Shown piece after piece: positions 45,411 to 56,286 of a stretch of DNA of 64,000 nt (within the stretch, counting starts at the first letter, position 1; every line of letters begins with the position of its first letter). The DNA lies in the NCBI GenBank assembly GCA_023374025.1, contig SIJG01000076.1, positions 601,858 through 665,857 on the forward strand. The letters are read 5' to 3'. The notes beneath the pieces were generated by a model. That model did no database searches. It was given only the letters and a program-made list of their open reading frames with translations, and was not told the origin of the DNA. The DNA is from Heterodera schachtii. Lineage: Eukaryota; Nematoda; Chromadorea; Rhabditida; Heteroderidae. The position numbers and the translations under genes were made by a program.

Positions 45411-46975
45411 TTTTTGCGATTTTCTGAAAAAATATGAGAGATAAATTCAAATTTGTTTCTTTCATTAAACAATGTTATAACCAGTAACAATTATATTTTA
45501 AAGAAGTAACATTTCTTTTATTGAATATTTTTGCAAATTTATAAATATAATAAGAATATTGTAAAATTTTTGCACAATATAATTGATTATAGACATTGTA
45601 AAAAATGTGGATAATTATGTAAGGCTAGCTCCAATAAAAACCCAAATTTAAAAATGGTAAAATAAAGGCATTTTAAAATTACTACGGATATATGTTTTAT
45701 TGTTTTTTGAAAAATATTATAATTTGCAAAATCATAAGTCGGAATATAATATCGAAAAGTTATTTAATAATTCAAATAATATTGAATGCAAAAACATTAA
45801 TATAGATATAAAACAAATTGATGATTAAATTAACAACATGAAAATTTAAATCATAACTTAATATAATTTTTTATATAAACCAGCCTAAAATAATTCAAAA
45901 CTTCATATTAAAATTCAAAGAAATCTGGACAAAGTTGTAAAAGAAATCACACAATTGAGCATGATTATAGAGAAGTAAAACTTTAACAATAATTTTTCAT
46001 ATGTAAATATTATATAGAAATAGATAAAATTTTAATTATGTATTTAAATCTTTTAAATGTTTTGTGAAAATGTAATTATAAAAATAAATGAATAAAAATT
46101 TGAAACAGCCAAAGACGCAATGAAAAAATTAATTGAGAGTAACAATTTTTATGATGAAGATTTTTAAATGTGCTGCATTGAATAAATGAAAATCATTAAA
46201 AACAAAAATTTTAATACCTAAAAGGGTTTGTTTTGAAATATTTAAAATCCAGATTTTGAAAAATTATGGTGTAAATGTAAATCTTTTAATAGATTATGCC
46301 AAAATTAGAATTTATCCACCCGGGCCGACGCCTAAAACCCCAAATTTTCTTAAAAAATATGCACACGCAAAATTTTGCCTTTTTTGACTAAATCTGAATA
46401 TTTCTCAGCGGCATCTATCGGCACCGCCGGAGCTTAAAAACTCAATTTACTTTTTAAATTGACTCAAAACCAGGAAAGCAGTTAGAATAGACAAGGTTTT
46501 TCGAATTAAAAAAATCGTTAAGAAATACTCAAAAAATGTTTTAACTATTTTTAAGCGAATAAAGAATTTTTTTTATTATTAAAAGTCTAGGTTCTTGATT
46601 TTTTGGACCTCGGTGCTGCCTCAAATGAACCGACGAATGCTGCTGATTTCCACCAATTGTGGCACAATTTTTTTTTCTTCGGGCGGTGATGCAATTAAAA
46701 ATTAGCCTTTTTTGGCATTTTGCCATTTTGATGCCTTCTTTGGCGTTTTTTTCCTAAAAATTCCATTAAAAATGCAATAAATCTCGAAAACACTCCATTA
46801 AATGACCCAAATTAAATTTTTTGGTTAGGTTTAACGTGTTTTGCTCCCTAAAAAGACTTAATAAAAAATTTTAAATGTCTTTTTTGAATAAACCCATTTA
46901 AAAATCGACATTCGGACAGACAAATTAAGTATAATAAATAAGCATTCTTCCGCCGAGCACTTCCCTAAATTGGTT
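45411..46975. other. AT-rich intergenic DNA
   Basis: No gene is supported. A GC palindrome of the GGCGGCGCC family is at 46405-46432. A minus-strand frame at 46541-46726 has no recognisable features. Confidence 0.45.
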
Positions 46976-47266
46976 TCAGATTTGATCGTTCACATCGAGC
47001 ACGGATTTGTTTGTCTCATTCACCAATTCCTCAATTTGATGCTCTTCAGCAACGGATAAACTGAAGAAAAAGTAAAAAAATTATTTAATTATATTAAAAA
47101 AATATTATTTTCGCAAGTAATTCAAGTTTTTATCTCACATTTTGTTTAACGCAATGTATGCAAAAAATTCGCACATAATTCCCGCCCAAATTGCCGAAAA
47201 TGCAGGTTCGCGCTTAAAATTTCCATAATACCTAAAGAAATAATGCTGCTATGTATGACGAAGCAC

Positions 47267-47671
47267 GAAAAGTGCAAGGTTGGGTGAAGCACGAAAAAGT
47301 GCAAAGTGATCAAATTAAAGCAAAATTATTATTTAAAAAATTAAAAGCAAAATAATTATTTAAAAATTAAAAGCAAAGTTATTATTGTAAATAAATTTAA
47401 TATATATATATATATATTATTTCTTAATATATATATTATTTCAAACATAAACAATATTCAAATCTAAAAAACATTAATCTCATTAAATATTTTAGTAAAA
47501 AAATAAGAAAACAAAAGTGTATGTTTTATTGCGAATTAAAAATTATAAAATAAACGCATTAATTAAGTACCTAATATTAATAATAATAAATTATTAATAT
47601 TTTTGAAATTTATTTACAATAATTATTTTGCTTTAATTTGATCACTTTGCACTTTTCGCATTTCGTCTCAG
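47267..47671. mobile_element. MITE-like inverted repeat
   Basis: Left GCACGAAAAAGTGCAAAGTGATCAAATTAAAGC and right GCTTTAATTTGATCACTTTGCACTTTTCGC form long matching arms around an AT-rich core with a TATATATA run. It lies between exons of the membrane-protein gene. No unambiguous target duplication. Confidence 0.7.
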
Positions 47672-47845
47672 CACGAAAATAATTTTTTTTTTTTTCCATA
47701 AAACGGACCATGCGCACAAAAACATTAACAACATAACGAGGCCACAAATGCCATGGAAGTGCCATTTTTGGTCATGCGAACCTTAAAATTGGCATCGACA
47801 AATAAAAAGTCATTAACTTCTCCATTGCGTTAATTGAATGTGATA

Positions 47846-48056
47846 ATTTGGGCTGGCAATTTAAGTTAATTTGTTTTTTTTTGCTGATTCTAAATGGCCT
47901 TAAAATGACTTAAAAAGTTGTTTGAAGCTTCTAATATGCATTTTTTGTGATTTTTTGACTTTTTTCTACATTTTGGGATTTTATGCCGTTTGGGATTTTT
48001 ATGACTTTTTAGTCGGCTTTTTGGAGATATTTTGTGACTTAAATTGCCAGCTCTAT
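47846..48056. mobile_element. MITE of the AATTTAAGT family inserted in a coding exon
   Basis: Ends GGGCTGGCAATTTAAGT and ACTTAAATTGCCAGCTC, with the family's TGACTTTTT and CTTCTAATATGCA interior words, so it is related to the MITE at 25007-25455. TGATAA occurs at both flanks, suggesting a degraded 8-bp duplication. It interrupts the frame after KGIFSII of the membrane-protein gene. Confidence 0.7.
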
Positions 48057-48348
48057 TGATAATTGAAAAAATGCCTTTGTAAACTTCGCGAATACAAAGA
48101 ATGATTATGATGTACAAAAAAGCAACCAAAAAGAGGAAGCCCTCTGGAAGTTTTTGCTTAAAGAACAGCTGTAATTTTCAAAATAATTAAATTAATTTTT
48201 ATTTTCCAACTGATTTTACCAAATAAATGAGTTGTGCGAGAAGCAAAATGCCATACAGAGACAAAAGGACCAATTGAAAGAGTTGGGTGGCCGGAGACGA
48301 CGACGCTGTGGACGCATTGCGGCGGGCAGCCGATCAAAATTTATGATT

Positions 48349-49846
48349 GGCATCGAAAAGAATGAAATTTCTAAATTTGTTTTCTTGCGTAATATAAAAT
48401 GCCATGCTCATTCAACAGTAGAGAAGACTTGGATGGCGTGGATTTTTAGTGGCGAAAAATACTAATTTAACGCACTAAATAAGGGTAAAAAAAGGTAAAA
48501 TATGTGCGAAAATTTGAAAAATCTATGCCTGTTTTCAATGAAAAAAATCGATGTAAATATAAAATTTTTAAGCAATTTTAAATTACAAAAAATTTCTTCT
48601 GTTAATATATTTTTAATTTTAACGAAAAGTAGAAGTAAAAAAATGATTTTTCAAAAAATACGTTATGCGTTTCATAATTTAATTAACTAAATCCTATAAA
48701 TAAATATTTATGGTAAAAAATAAAATAAAATAAATGGACATAAAATTATGATGAAAATTATTAAATATTTTTAAGAAAATATTTGATTTTTTTTTTTGAC
48801 TATATGGCATAATGCAAAAATTTTTCTTTCTAATATTTTCATAGCAAATATTGACATTTTTTAAATCAAAATTTTGTAAAAAAAAATTTGGGGTTTTAAG
48901 AAAATTTTCCAATTCTTAGGGATTTATTTTAAATTTTTAAGTCGATTCTTAAGGGTGTATTTTTGGTTTTATTTCATTATTGAGAAATTTTCAAAAAATG
49001 TACAAATAGTGAAAAAATAGTGACAAAACGCCAAAATAGTGAATTTTAGTATGTAATAGTTTTTTCACTATTTTTTTCCTGAGCTCCCTATAGCCTGAAA
49101 AGCACGAAAACCATGTTTTTTTAGTGGGGATGTTAAGATCTAGTTTTCGAGTTATTAACAAATATTTTCTAGTTTTTTATTTTTAGCAACTAAAAAACTA
49201 TTAAATTTTTGAAAAAAACTATTTTCAACTATTTTTACTTGTGAATAAAAATTTGATACGAAAAATTCAATAAAAACGAAAAATACACCCCGAAGAATCG
49301 ACCTAACAATTTCCAAAAAATACACCCCTAAGAAGCGGCTCGAAACTCTTCAAAAATGTACCTCTAACAAATGAAAATTTTCTCAAAAATCCATCTCCAA
49401 AATTTATTTATTTATTTCTTGACAAGAATTTGTGATTTTAAAAATTATTTAGCTCAAAACTGTTTGGCCTAATTTTTTTACTTGTTTGAATAAATTTTGT
49501 CATTTTACATCACTAAATTTGAAAGTTTTTAGCACTTTTTGGGGGGTTTTTTAGAAACTAAAAACTAATTATTTAAATAGTTAAATCACTAAAAAGCGCG
49601 GCCCTAATAATTAGAGAAAATGAAAGTGGGAGGAGGCAAATGCAAGTGAAGCATTTCCTTGCACAAATTCTCATTTCGTTCAACATTTGTTTATTTTGTT
49701 GCAAAATTTGTTTATCATCATCATCATCATTGGAAAGTGAACGAAAGGCGGACGGACAAAATGACTGAACAAATTCCAATTAAAAATTTTTGTGATGCAA
49801 GTAATTAAGCGAAAAAGTTTTTAAATTTATTTTTGACTATCATAAC
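48349..49846. other. Repeat remnants, no confident gene
   Basis: AT-rich DNA with opposed copies of GTCGATTCTTAAGGGTGTATTT (48940) and CACCCCGAAGAATCGACC (49287), probably one decayed inverted element. A minus-strand frame at 49600-49770 has protein-like composition (SFCPSAFRSLSNDDDDDKQI, then CARKCFTCICLLPLSFS) and could be an isolated exon; I cannot connect it to anything. Confidence 0.35.
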
Positions 49847-50286
49847 CAGGGAACGGATTTATATGTTTTTACATATATTTTTTTTTGCACATATGCTATC
49901 GCATGAAAAGCTCAAAAATAGCATTTTTCCCTGTTTTCCTTTCAATCAGAGCGAATTTGGGTTTTTTTTAACAAAATATCTTTTTTGGCACTCAAATTCA
50001 TGGTCAAATACCCAAAATTTTTTTTTTTTTTTTTGTATTTTTGAGACCCTTTTCATGACTTTAAGCAAAATTTGAATTTTCGCGAAGAAAAATCAGAAAA
50101 ATAAGTCAGTCATAGAAATTTTACGTCAAAATGCATTGAAATGCTTTTAATTAAAATTGTGCTAGCGAAATTGATAAAAAATGAGATTTATTGAGAAATT
50201 CACTTATTTGTATTTACATAAAATTGACAGCCCTATATATTATGTACATATTTGGCGTTTTTTAGCACATATAAATCCGTTCCCTG
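49847..50286. mobile_element. hAT-type MITE (CAGGGAACGG ends)
   Basis: Ends CAGGGAACGGATTTATATG and CATATAAATCCGTTCCCTG are perfect inverted repeats. The flanks ATCATAAC (49839-49846) and TTCATAAC (50287-50294) match at 7 of 8 positions. No coding capacity. Confidence 0.88.
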
Positions 50287-50294
50287 TTCATAAC

Positions 50295-52007
50295 ACACAG
50301 CAAATGCTATGAAGGGTCAGAAATGTGAGGAATTTATATCTACTGTACGTTTGAAAATGTTTTTTGAAAATTTTTTAACAGCTTATCCTTCTCAGAATGA
50401 AGAGGAATTTTCAAAAAAAAAATTGATTTATTTTTTATGTTTCTTGATTTTTTTCTTTGTTATGTTACACTGTGTTTCATTAGCATAGGGTATCTGTGAA
50501 AAGTGAGCAAAATCTCAACAACTACCAAAAAAACAAGCTAAGATAACAAAAAACTTACGGAGAAATTAAGTCAAATAAGGCTTAAATCAGTTCAAAGATG
50601 TGACCAACTGAATCAAAAAAGGAGCAATCAACATTTTATTTTTTACTTATTTTATGAAATAACATTAATATTTCACGAGAAAAAAAAAACTTTCAACGCT
50701 GACTCTTTCTTACGGCGCAGTATTTTTGTTTTTCAATGTAAGAAATGCTTCGCCTACTTTTTCTTAGCTATCATTTATAAAAATATTATTGTATTTAAAA
50801 TCGTTTTTAATCAAAATTCAGTTAAATTTTTATTTTATTTTTCTCATGCCATGCATGATTTTTTTCTGGCTATTTTGTGGCCGCATGACATATCTTTTTT
50901 TTCATCGTCACATGGCAGAATTAGCCAGTTGTTTCACAAATGAGAATGCATTATTTTCATATCCAAAAAATAAAATTTCTGCAGATTATTTCATTTGTTT
51001 AAATTTTAAACTCTTTTTTTTTGGTTAAATTTTAAACATACTTTTTTAAATGAATTTTGTGTTTAAATTTATTTGATTAAAGTTAAATAATTATTTATTT
51101 ATTTATTACTTTATATTTTTACGGTTTTCTGCAGAAGGATTTACATTCTTTAAATTTGTAATCACAAATTTAATAATTATTTTCATAAATTAATTTATTC
51201 TTTATCTTTAAAACTCCTTGTTTTATTTGCTTTTTATTTATTTTCATTTTTTTCATAATTAATAAATATAAGCCAGAATTTTAACATACGCAATAAAAAT
51301 TATTTTAAGTAAATTAATTAAATGAATGAAAAAAATAATTAACTTGTATAAGAAATTATGAACGAAATTAACAAGAAGAAACTGTTAAATAAATGGGTGC
51401 TCTGAAAGATAAATATATTTAAACATTAAAATTTAGAATTAACTTAAAATCCTTCTCTGATAAAGAAAAAATTTTTTTTCTAAATATTTAATTAACAATT
51501 TTTTCATATTCCATTCTGCTTTTAATTTTTGCTTTTTTAATTTATTTATAATTTGAAAAAAAAATTATTTTCTTATTATAAATAATCAATCCAAAGAAAA
51601 ACTTGGTGAACTGCGGCTTACATCGGTCTTCTTTAAATCCACTTGTCGTATTTGTTGGAGTATAACTTCATTATTATAATATTAAATAAGTGTAATTTTT
51701 AAATATGCTTTAAATCCAATGTCTTTATGTAAAATCCCAGAAAAAAATTTTTTTCTTTTTTATTTTCGCCGCGTAATTGCAAAACAAATACAATTAAGCT
51801 GTTCGAGGATAAAATTGGTCTTTTTCAGATAAAATTATTTTTTAAATTAGCAGAGAACTTTTGGTTTTTTGAGAGTATTTTTCAATTTTTTCAAAATTTT
51901 ATTCTATCATATAAATAAAAATTTAAAAAATATTAAGGCCAAAATTATTAGTGTTAAAAGGCTAAAAAATATTTTGGATATGTAAAAAACAAAAAATAAT
52001 TATTTGC
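50295..52007. other. AT-rich DNA with no recognisable gene
   Basis: No supported coding region. A 79-codon frame at 50789-51028 is Phe-rich and not convincing. Confidence 0.45.
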
Positions 52008-52085
52008 AGGGTGGGGGAATTGAACTTTAGAAGAAGAAAAAAAAGAACTAAATGCATACCAACTGGGCCATCGCCGCTCACATTG
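52008..52085 (-). other. tRNA-like or SINE-like element with A and B boxes
   Basis: The minus strand reads GCGATGGCCCAGTTGGTATGC, containing a perfect A box (TGGCCCAGTTGG). About 40 bases later AGTTCAATTCC is a near-consensus B box. The anticodon arm is replaced by a poly-T/C tract and the acceptor arm does not pair, so this is a tRNA relic or tRNA-derived SINE. Confidence 0.45.
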
Positions 52086-52623
52086 GCTGTACATTCTTTG
52101 TAAAGGATATTGATATGTCAAAAAGGAAAAGCTTCATATCTCGGCCAGAAGCTTCATTTAGCAAAAATAAAAAAAATTTTATAATACAAAGGAGGGGTAA
52201 TCTACCTACCCTGTAAGTTTCATTCGGAAGTCCCACCGTCACTTGGGTACCTCTCCTTTGTTAGGTTTCAACATAAGGTATTGTCGCAAATTTATAATAC
52301 TGATTTGGGGCTTAGTATTAATCTTTGAAATTTATAACATATATTGAAATATATGAAGGTAATTAACTTGTTTCATTTTGAAGACAATATTATAATGCTG
52401 AATTTATTATCATAAAAACGAAAAAATTAAAAATTAAGTCTCTCATATTTAATAAAAATTTAAAATTAAAAAAGATGCTTTTTTGTTTTATTTTGTACAA
52501 TATTTGAATAATATAATAAATATTTATGGAAAAAAATTAAAAAGTGAAAATAAATATAAAATCATATGATTTATTGTAAATTTTTACTTTATAACGAAAA
52601 ATAAACAACAATTCGCTCTATAC

Positions 52624-53280
52624 GGTGCTAGGTCGAACCGAAAATGGTCTCAGTGTGGGCGAACCGAAAATATCTCAGTGTGGGCGAACCGCAAAATAGT
52701 CTCAGTGTCAATAAAAATATTTAAATTTAATTATTTTAAAGAAATATTTTTTAATTGAAATATAATAATGTTAATTGCGAGGTTCAACTTTCTTCAATGT
52801 GTTTTTCTTCAAAAATTCTGCTCAAAATAAATGCTAGCTTTTGTACCATTAATAATGTAGAATAATTTTTGAATTGTAACATTAGTGTAAAAAAGAATAG
52901 GGATGAAGGAAAATTATGGGAAAAACTGCATGAAATTTGTGGAGAAATGAATGAAGATCTTAATTTACGCAAATATTGGGTGAAATTTCTGAAGAAAATT
53001 AGTAGATTTGAAAACCCTCTAGTAAGCTTACTTATCTAATTTGATTTAAAATGAAAATTTTCATTTCAATATAATTTTTGGTCGGAGATGGAATGCTTTT
53101 ATAATATTCTTTTTAGTTTATTTTTTAAATAATCGTCTAATTAATTTTATTATTTTTCGATACCGAATTGTATTAAATTTAAATATTTTTATTGACACTG
53201 AGACTATTTGCGGTTCGCCCACACTGAGATTATTTTTCGGTTCGCCCACACTGAGACTATTTACGGTTCGGCTCAGCACG
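52624..53280. mobile_element. Foldback element with CAGTGTGGGCGAACCG minisatellite arms
   Basis: Flanked by a perfect 9-bp duplication GCTCTATAC (52615-52623 and 53281-53289). The left arm starts GGTGCTAGGTCGAACCG and the right arm ends CGGTTCGGCTCAGCACG. Each arm carries three units of CTCAGTGTGGGCGAACCGAAAAT type, then a shared AT-rich segment (TGTCAATAAAAATATTTAAA and its complement). The interior is AT-rich and noncoding. A lone arm fragment lies at 21592-21650. Confidence 0.92.
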
Positions 53281-53289
53281 GCTCTATAC

Positions 53290-55929
53290 ATTATTTGTAT
53301 CCACTTGAAACTCAAGAAGAAATTTTTAAAGACATGCGAATTATATTATTTTTTATTTATGTTCTTGTTCATCCAGAATTTATGTGTAAGAATAAAATTT
53401 TAAATAAACAAAATATTAATATTTGCATTTTTTCTGTGTTTTGGTAAAAACGAAAAAATAAGACTATTGAATATTAATGCTTAATCAAAAAAGAAACATT
53501 TATTTTAACGATTATTATTATTATTATTCAAAAGAGATAAACAAAAGTGAAATAATTTATAAATATGTTTATATTATAATAATTAAAATAATATATTTTA
53601 AATAATTTTACTTTTTAATTTTAATGGACTTAATTGATTCAATTAAATCCTTTTTATTTTGCTTTAAAAGATGTTATTATGCATTTGATTCATTTCGTTA
53701 AATTTAAATTGATAAATTTCATTTTTGCATCTTGAGCATTTTTTTAAGTCCATTAATCTAATAAATATTAAAATATAAAAGTTATGTATGTACTATCTTT
53801 TTCTAGTCAGGCAAAATTCTGCTTTTTTTATCTTGCAAAGGTGTTTTTTGACAACGAGAGCTGACTTTATACGTTCTTGAATTTATTAAAACTACACCAA
53901 CAAATAGGGAAATTTTTTTGAATCTATGGCTTTTTTAGGTTTTATTCGCTTCCAAAAATTTTCGCTGGCGGCAGAATGAGATTGTTACCAAAAAATATTA
54001 TGATGTATTTGCCTTTGAAATTTTTTAAGCTCGAATTTGATAGGCCATTTTTGAGCTTTTTAGTCATTATTTTTGTCCATATTTGGTTTTTTGTTATATA
54101 ATTTCGAACCCAACGCGTATTTAGCATTTTAATTTGATTTATTATCGATTGTTAACTAATTGGTCCACTGCAGATTGTTTATTTTTCCGATTTTTAAATA
54201 TCTTTATTCTTAGATTAATAAATCGTCACTGTAGTTTGTACATTAATTATTATTCTTTCCGTTCTTTACTGTTTTTAAATTTTTTATTTAATATCTTAAC
54301 TTTTCGAAAATTTATTTTTAAAATAAAATTAATTAATTATATCTTTTGTATTTATCCAAATATTAATATGTATTCTTTGGGAAGAATTTAAAATTTATGT
54401 TTAAACTTTCAACTTTAAATATGAATACAAATAAAAAATCTTTTTCCTTTTGTGTTTAAATGTTTTCTATGCGATAATTATTTCTTCATTTATTTATTTT
54501 TCTTTATATTTGTTCATAATACCATAAAATATTAGTTATATACATATTTTTTCATTTTAATAGTAACCCATTAAATAATGTAGTTTGGGTTTTGATTTCC
54601 GATGAAATAAATATTGACGTCTTCACGCAAATATTTTTGCAGAGAATCATTGTTTTTATCAACATTTTTTAAACTTGGCTATTGCTGTTATAATCAGGTT
54701 TCTTCCAAATAATTAATCGTTGAAATTATGTTTTTTTATAATTTTACAATTTTTCGATTCAGCTTTTTTCTTTTTCATAAATTTACGATTATTAAATAAG
54801 TTTTATTTTAGTTTATTGAAAAAAGTAATAATGTTTAATTATTTATCGTCATTAATAGTCTTAATCATCATGACAATTAAATATTTTACAACCTTTTACT
54901 GCATCAAAATTATTTTTCCGCGCAACTTGTAATTCCCTAATAATATTTTAATTAAAGAATAGATATTTTTTAAATTAAAATTTAGTTGGTTTATTTATAT
55001 AATCATATATTTTCTTTTTTATAAAATCAAGCACTTGAGGTTTCTTTATATTATTTGTTTAGTTAAATCTTTATTTTATGGAAAATTTGCCTTAGCAACG
55101 TAATGATTTAACCGAATTTTTATAGATTTATTTTGACGATCAAAAATATTATGCTTCTTTTTGTTTTTGTTCTTGTAATATTAATTAGTTAGTTAGTTCG
55201 ATTTTTATTTAGGTATTCAATTTTTAATTTAAATATGTTTCATTTTAAAATATTAATTGCTCTTAACAATATATTCACATTTTTATATAAAAAATTATTT
55301 TCGTTCTCATGATAAATAATTAATATTTTATTATTTAAAATTTATTTTTGGAACTATTTAGGTTTAATATTAGCTTACTTAATCCTCTTGAGAGCCTGTA
55401 CATTTCTTCTATACCAAGCTCCATTTTTTGAGGTGAGTTCTCTTTATTATATAATTCATTTTTAACATAAACTTTAATATAATTAAAGCATTTTATCAGA
55501 ATTTTAAATTTAGAATTTATTATTGTTATTGATTTGTATTTTAAATATTTTTAAGCTTAGATAATTGAATTCTTAAGAATAAATTAAATAGGTTTAATTT
55601 TTTAAGACAGCCTATGTGATAAAGTACGCTTTTCATTCGTTGTTATTTTTATCTGTTAACAAATGATTTAAGTTGGTTTTTGGTTTTATGGCTTTTTAAT
55701 TCTCAATAGCCGAGAATTTCTTTTAAAGTTTGGGTTAATATTTTAAATGATCCTTATTTTAAACTCACTATGTATTTAGTCTATTTTTTTGATTTTTGAA
55801 AAATTCTTTTTATATATTATAGGTTATTTTAATATTTCAGTATTCTGTTGGGTAAACGATATTAAAAAAATTTTAGTTTTTTATTTTTTTTAATTACATT
55901 TATTTTTAAGTTAAATTATTTAAATTTTT
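53290..55929. other. AT-rich DNA with no recognisable gene
   Basis: Nothing beyond low-complexity AT-rich sequence and chance frames is visible. Confidence 0.45.
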
Positions 55930-56286
55930 GGCTCTAGTGCACTTTATGAGTCAATCGACTTTTAGCAGTCCAATCAATTGAAAATACATGCTTTTTATAC
56001 AATAACTTTGTTCATGTTTGAACAACCCCTATCTTTTTGGTAGCATTCGAAAGCACAAAGTCTAACAAAGCTAAAATATATAAAAACGTAGCGTTTAGGC
56101 AATTACCAAAAAAGATTTGATTAATTAAGTAATTACTTATTATTTTCGTTTGTAACTTTCTTGAAATGTTAAAATTTTCTTGTTTTATCGTATTATTACA
56201 TTATTTAGACTTTGTATTTTCGAATGATACCAAAAAAAGTTATTGTATAAAAACCATTGATTGGACTCATAAAGTGCACTAGAGCC
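55930..56286. mobile_element. MITE with GGCTCTAGTGCAC ends
   Basis: Ends GGCTCTAGTGCACTTTATGA and TCATAAAGTGCACTAGAGCC are perfect inverted repeats, flanked by AAATTTTT and AAATTTGT (7 of 8 match). The arms also pair through CCAATCAAT and ATTGATTGG. The interior carries two opposed copies of the dispersed word TAGCATTCGAAAGC. Confidence 0.8.

Larger units (their letters stand above)
46976..48348 (-). pseudogene. Multi-pass membrane protein gene broken by two insertions
   Basis: Clear coding exons on the minus strand are 46976-47060 (ends VLDVNDQI) and 47139-47231 (YYGNFKREPAFSAIWAGIMC, then EFFAYIALNKI), joined in phase across a 78-bp intron. Upstream, 47690-47843 holds KVRMTKNGTSMAFVASL in one frame and VMLLMFLCAWSVLW in another, so a single-base shift lies near 47740. 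48061-48169 gives KQKLPEGFLFLVAFLYIIII, then LCIREVYKGIF. About 48226-48325 gives LFQLVLLSLYGILLLAQLIY. Four to five hydrophobic helices are visible. Repeat elements at 47267-47671 and 47846-48056 interrupt the gene; the second cuts the reading frame. No start codon is visible for the first exon. Family not recognised. Confidence 0.5.

Noticed and set aside
49573..49779. Minus-strand frame with an Asp run and Cys-rich end
   Set aside because: Protein-like composition, but no start, no splice partner and no family; it is mentioned only within the surrounding region.
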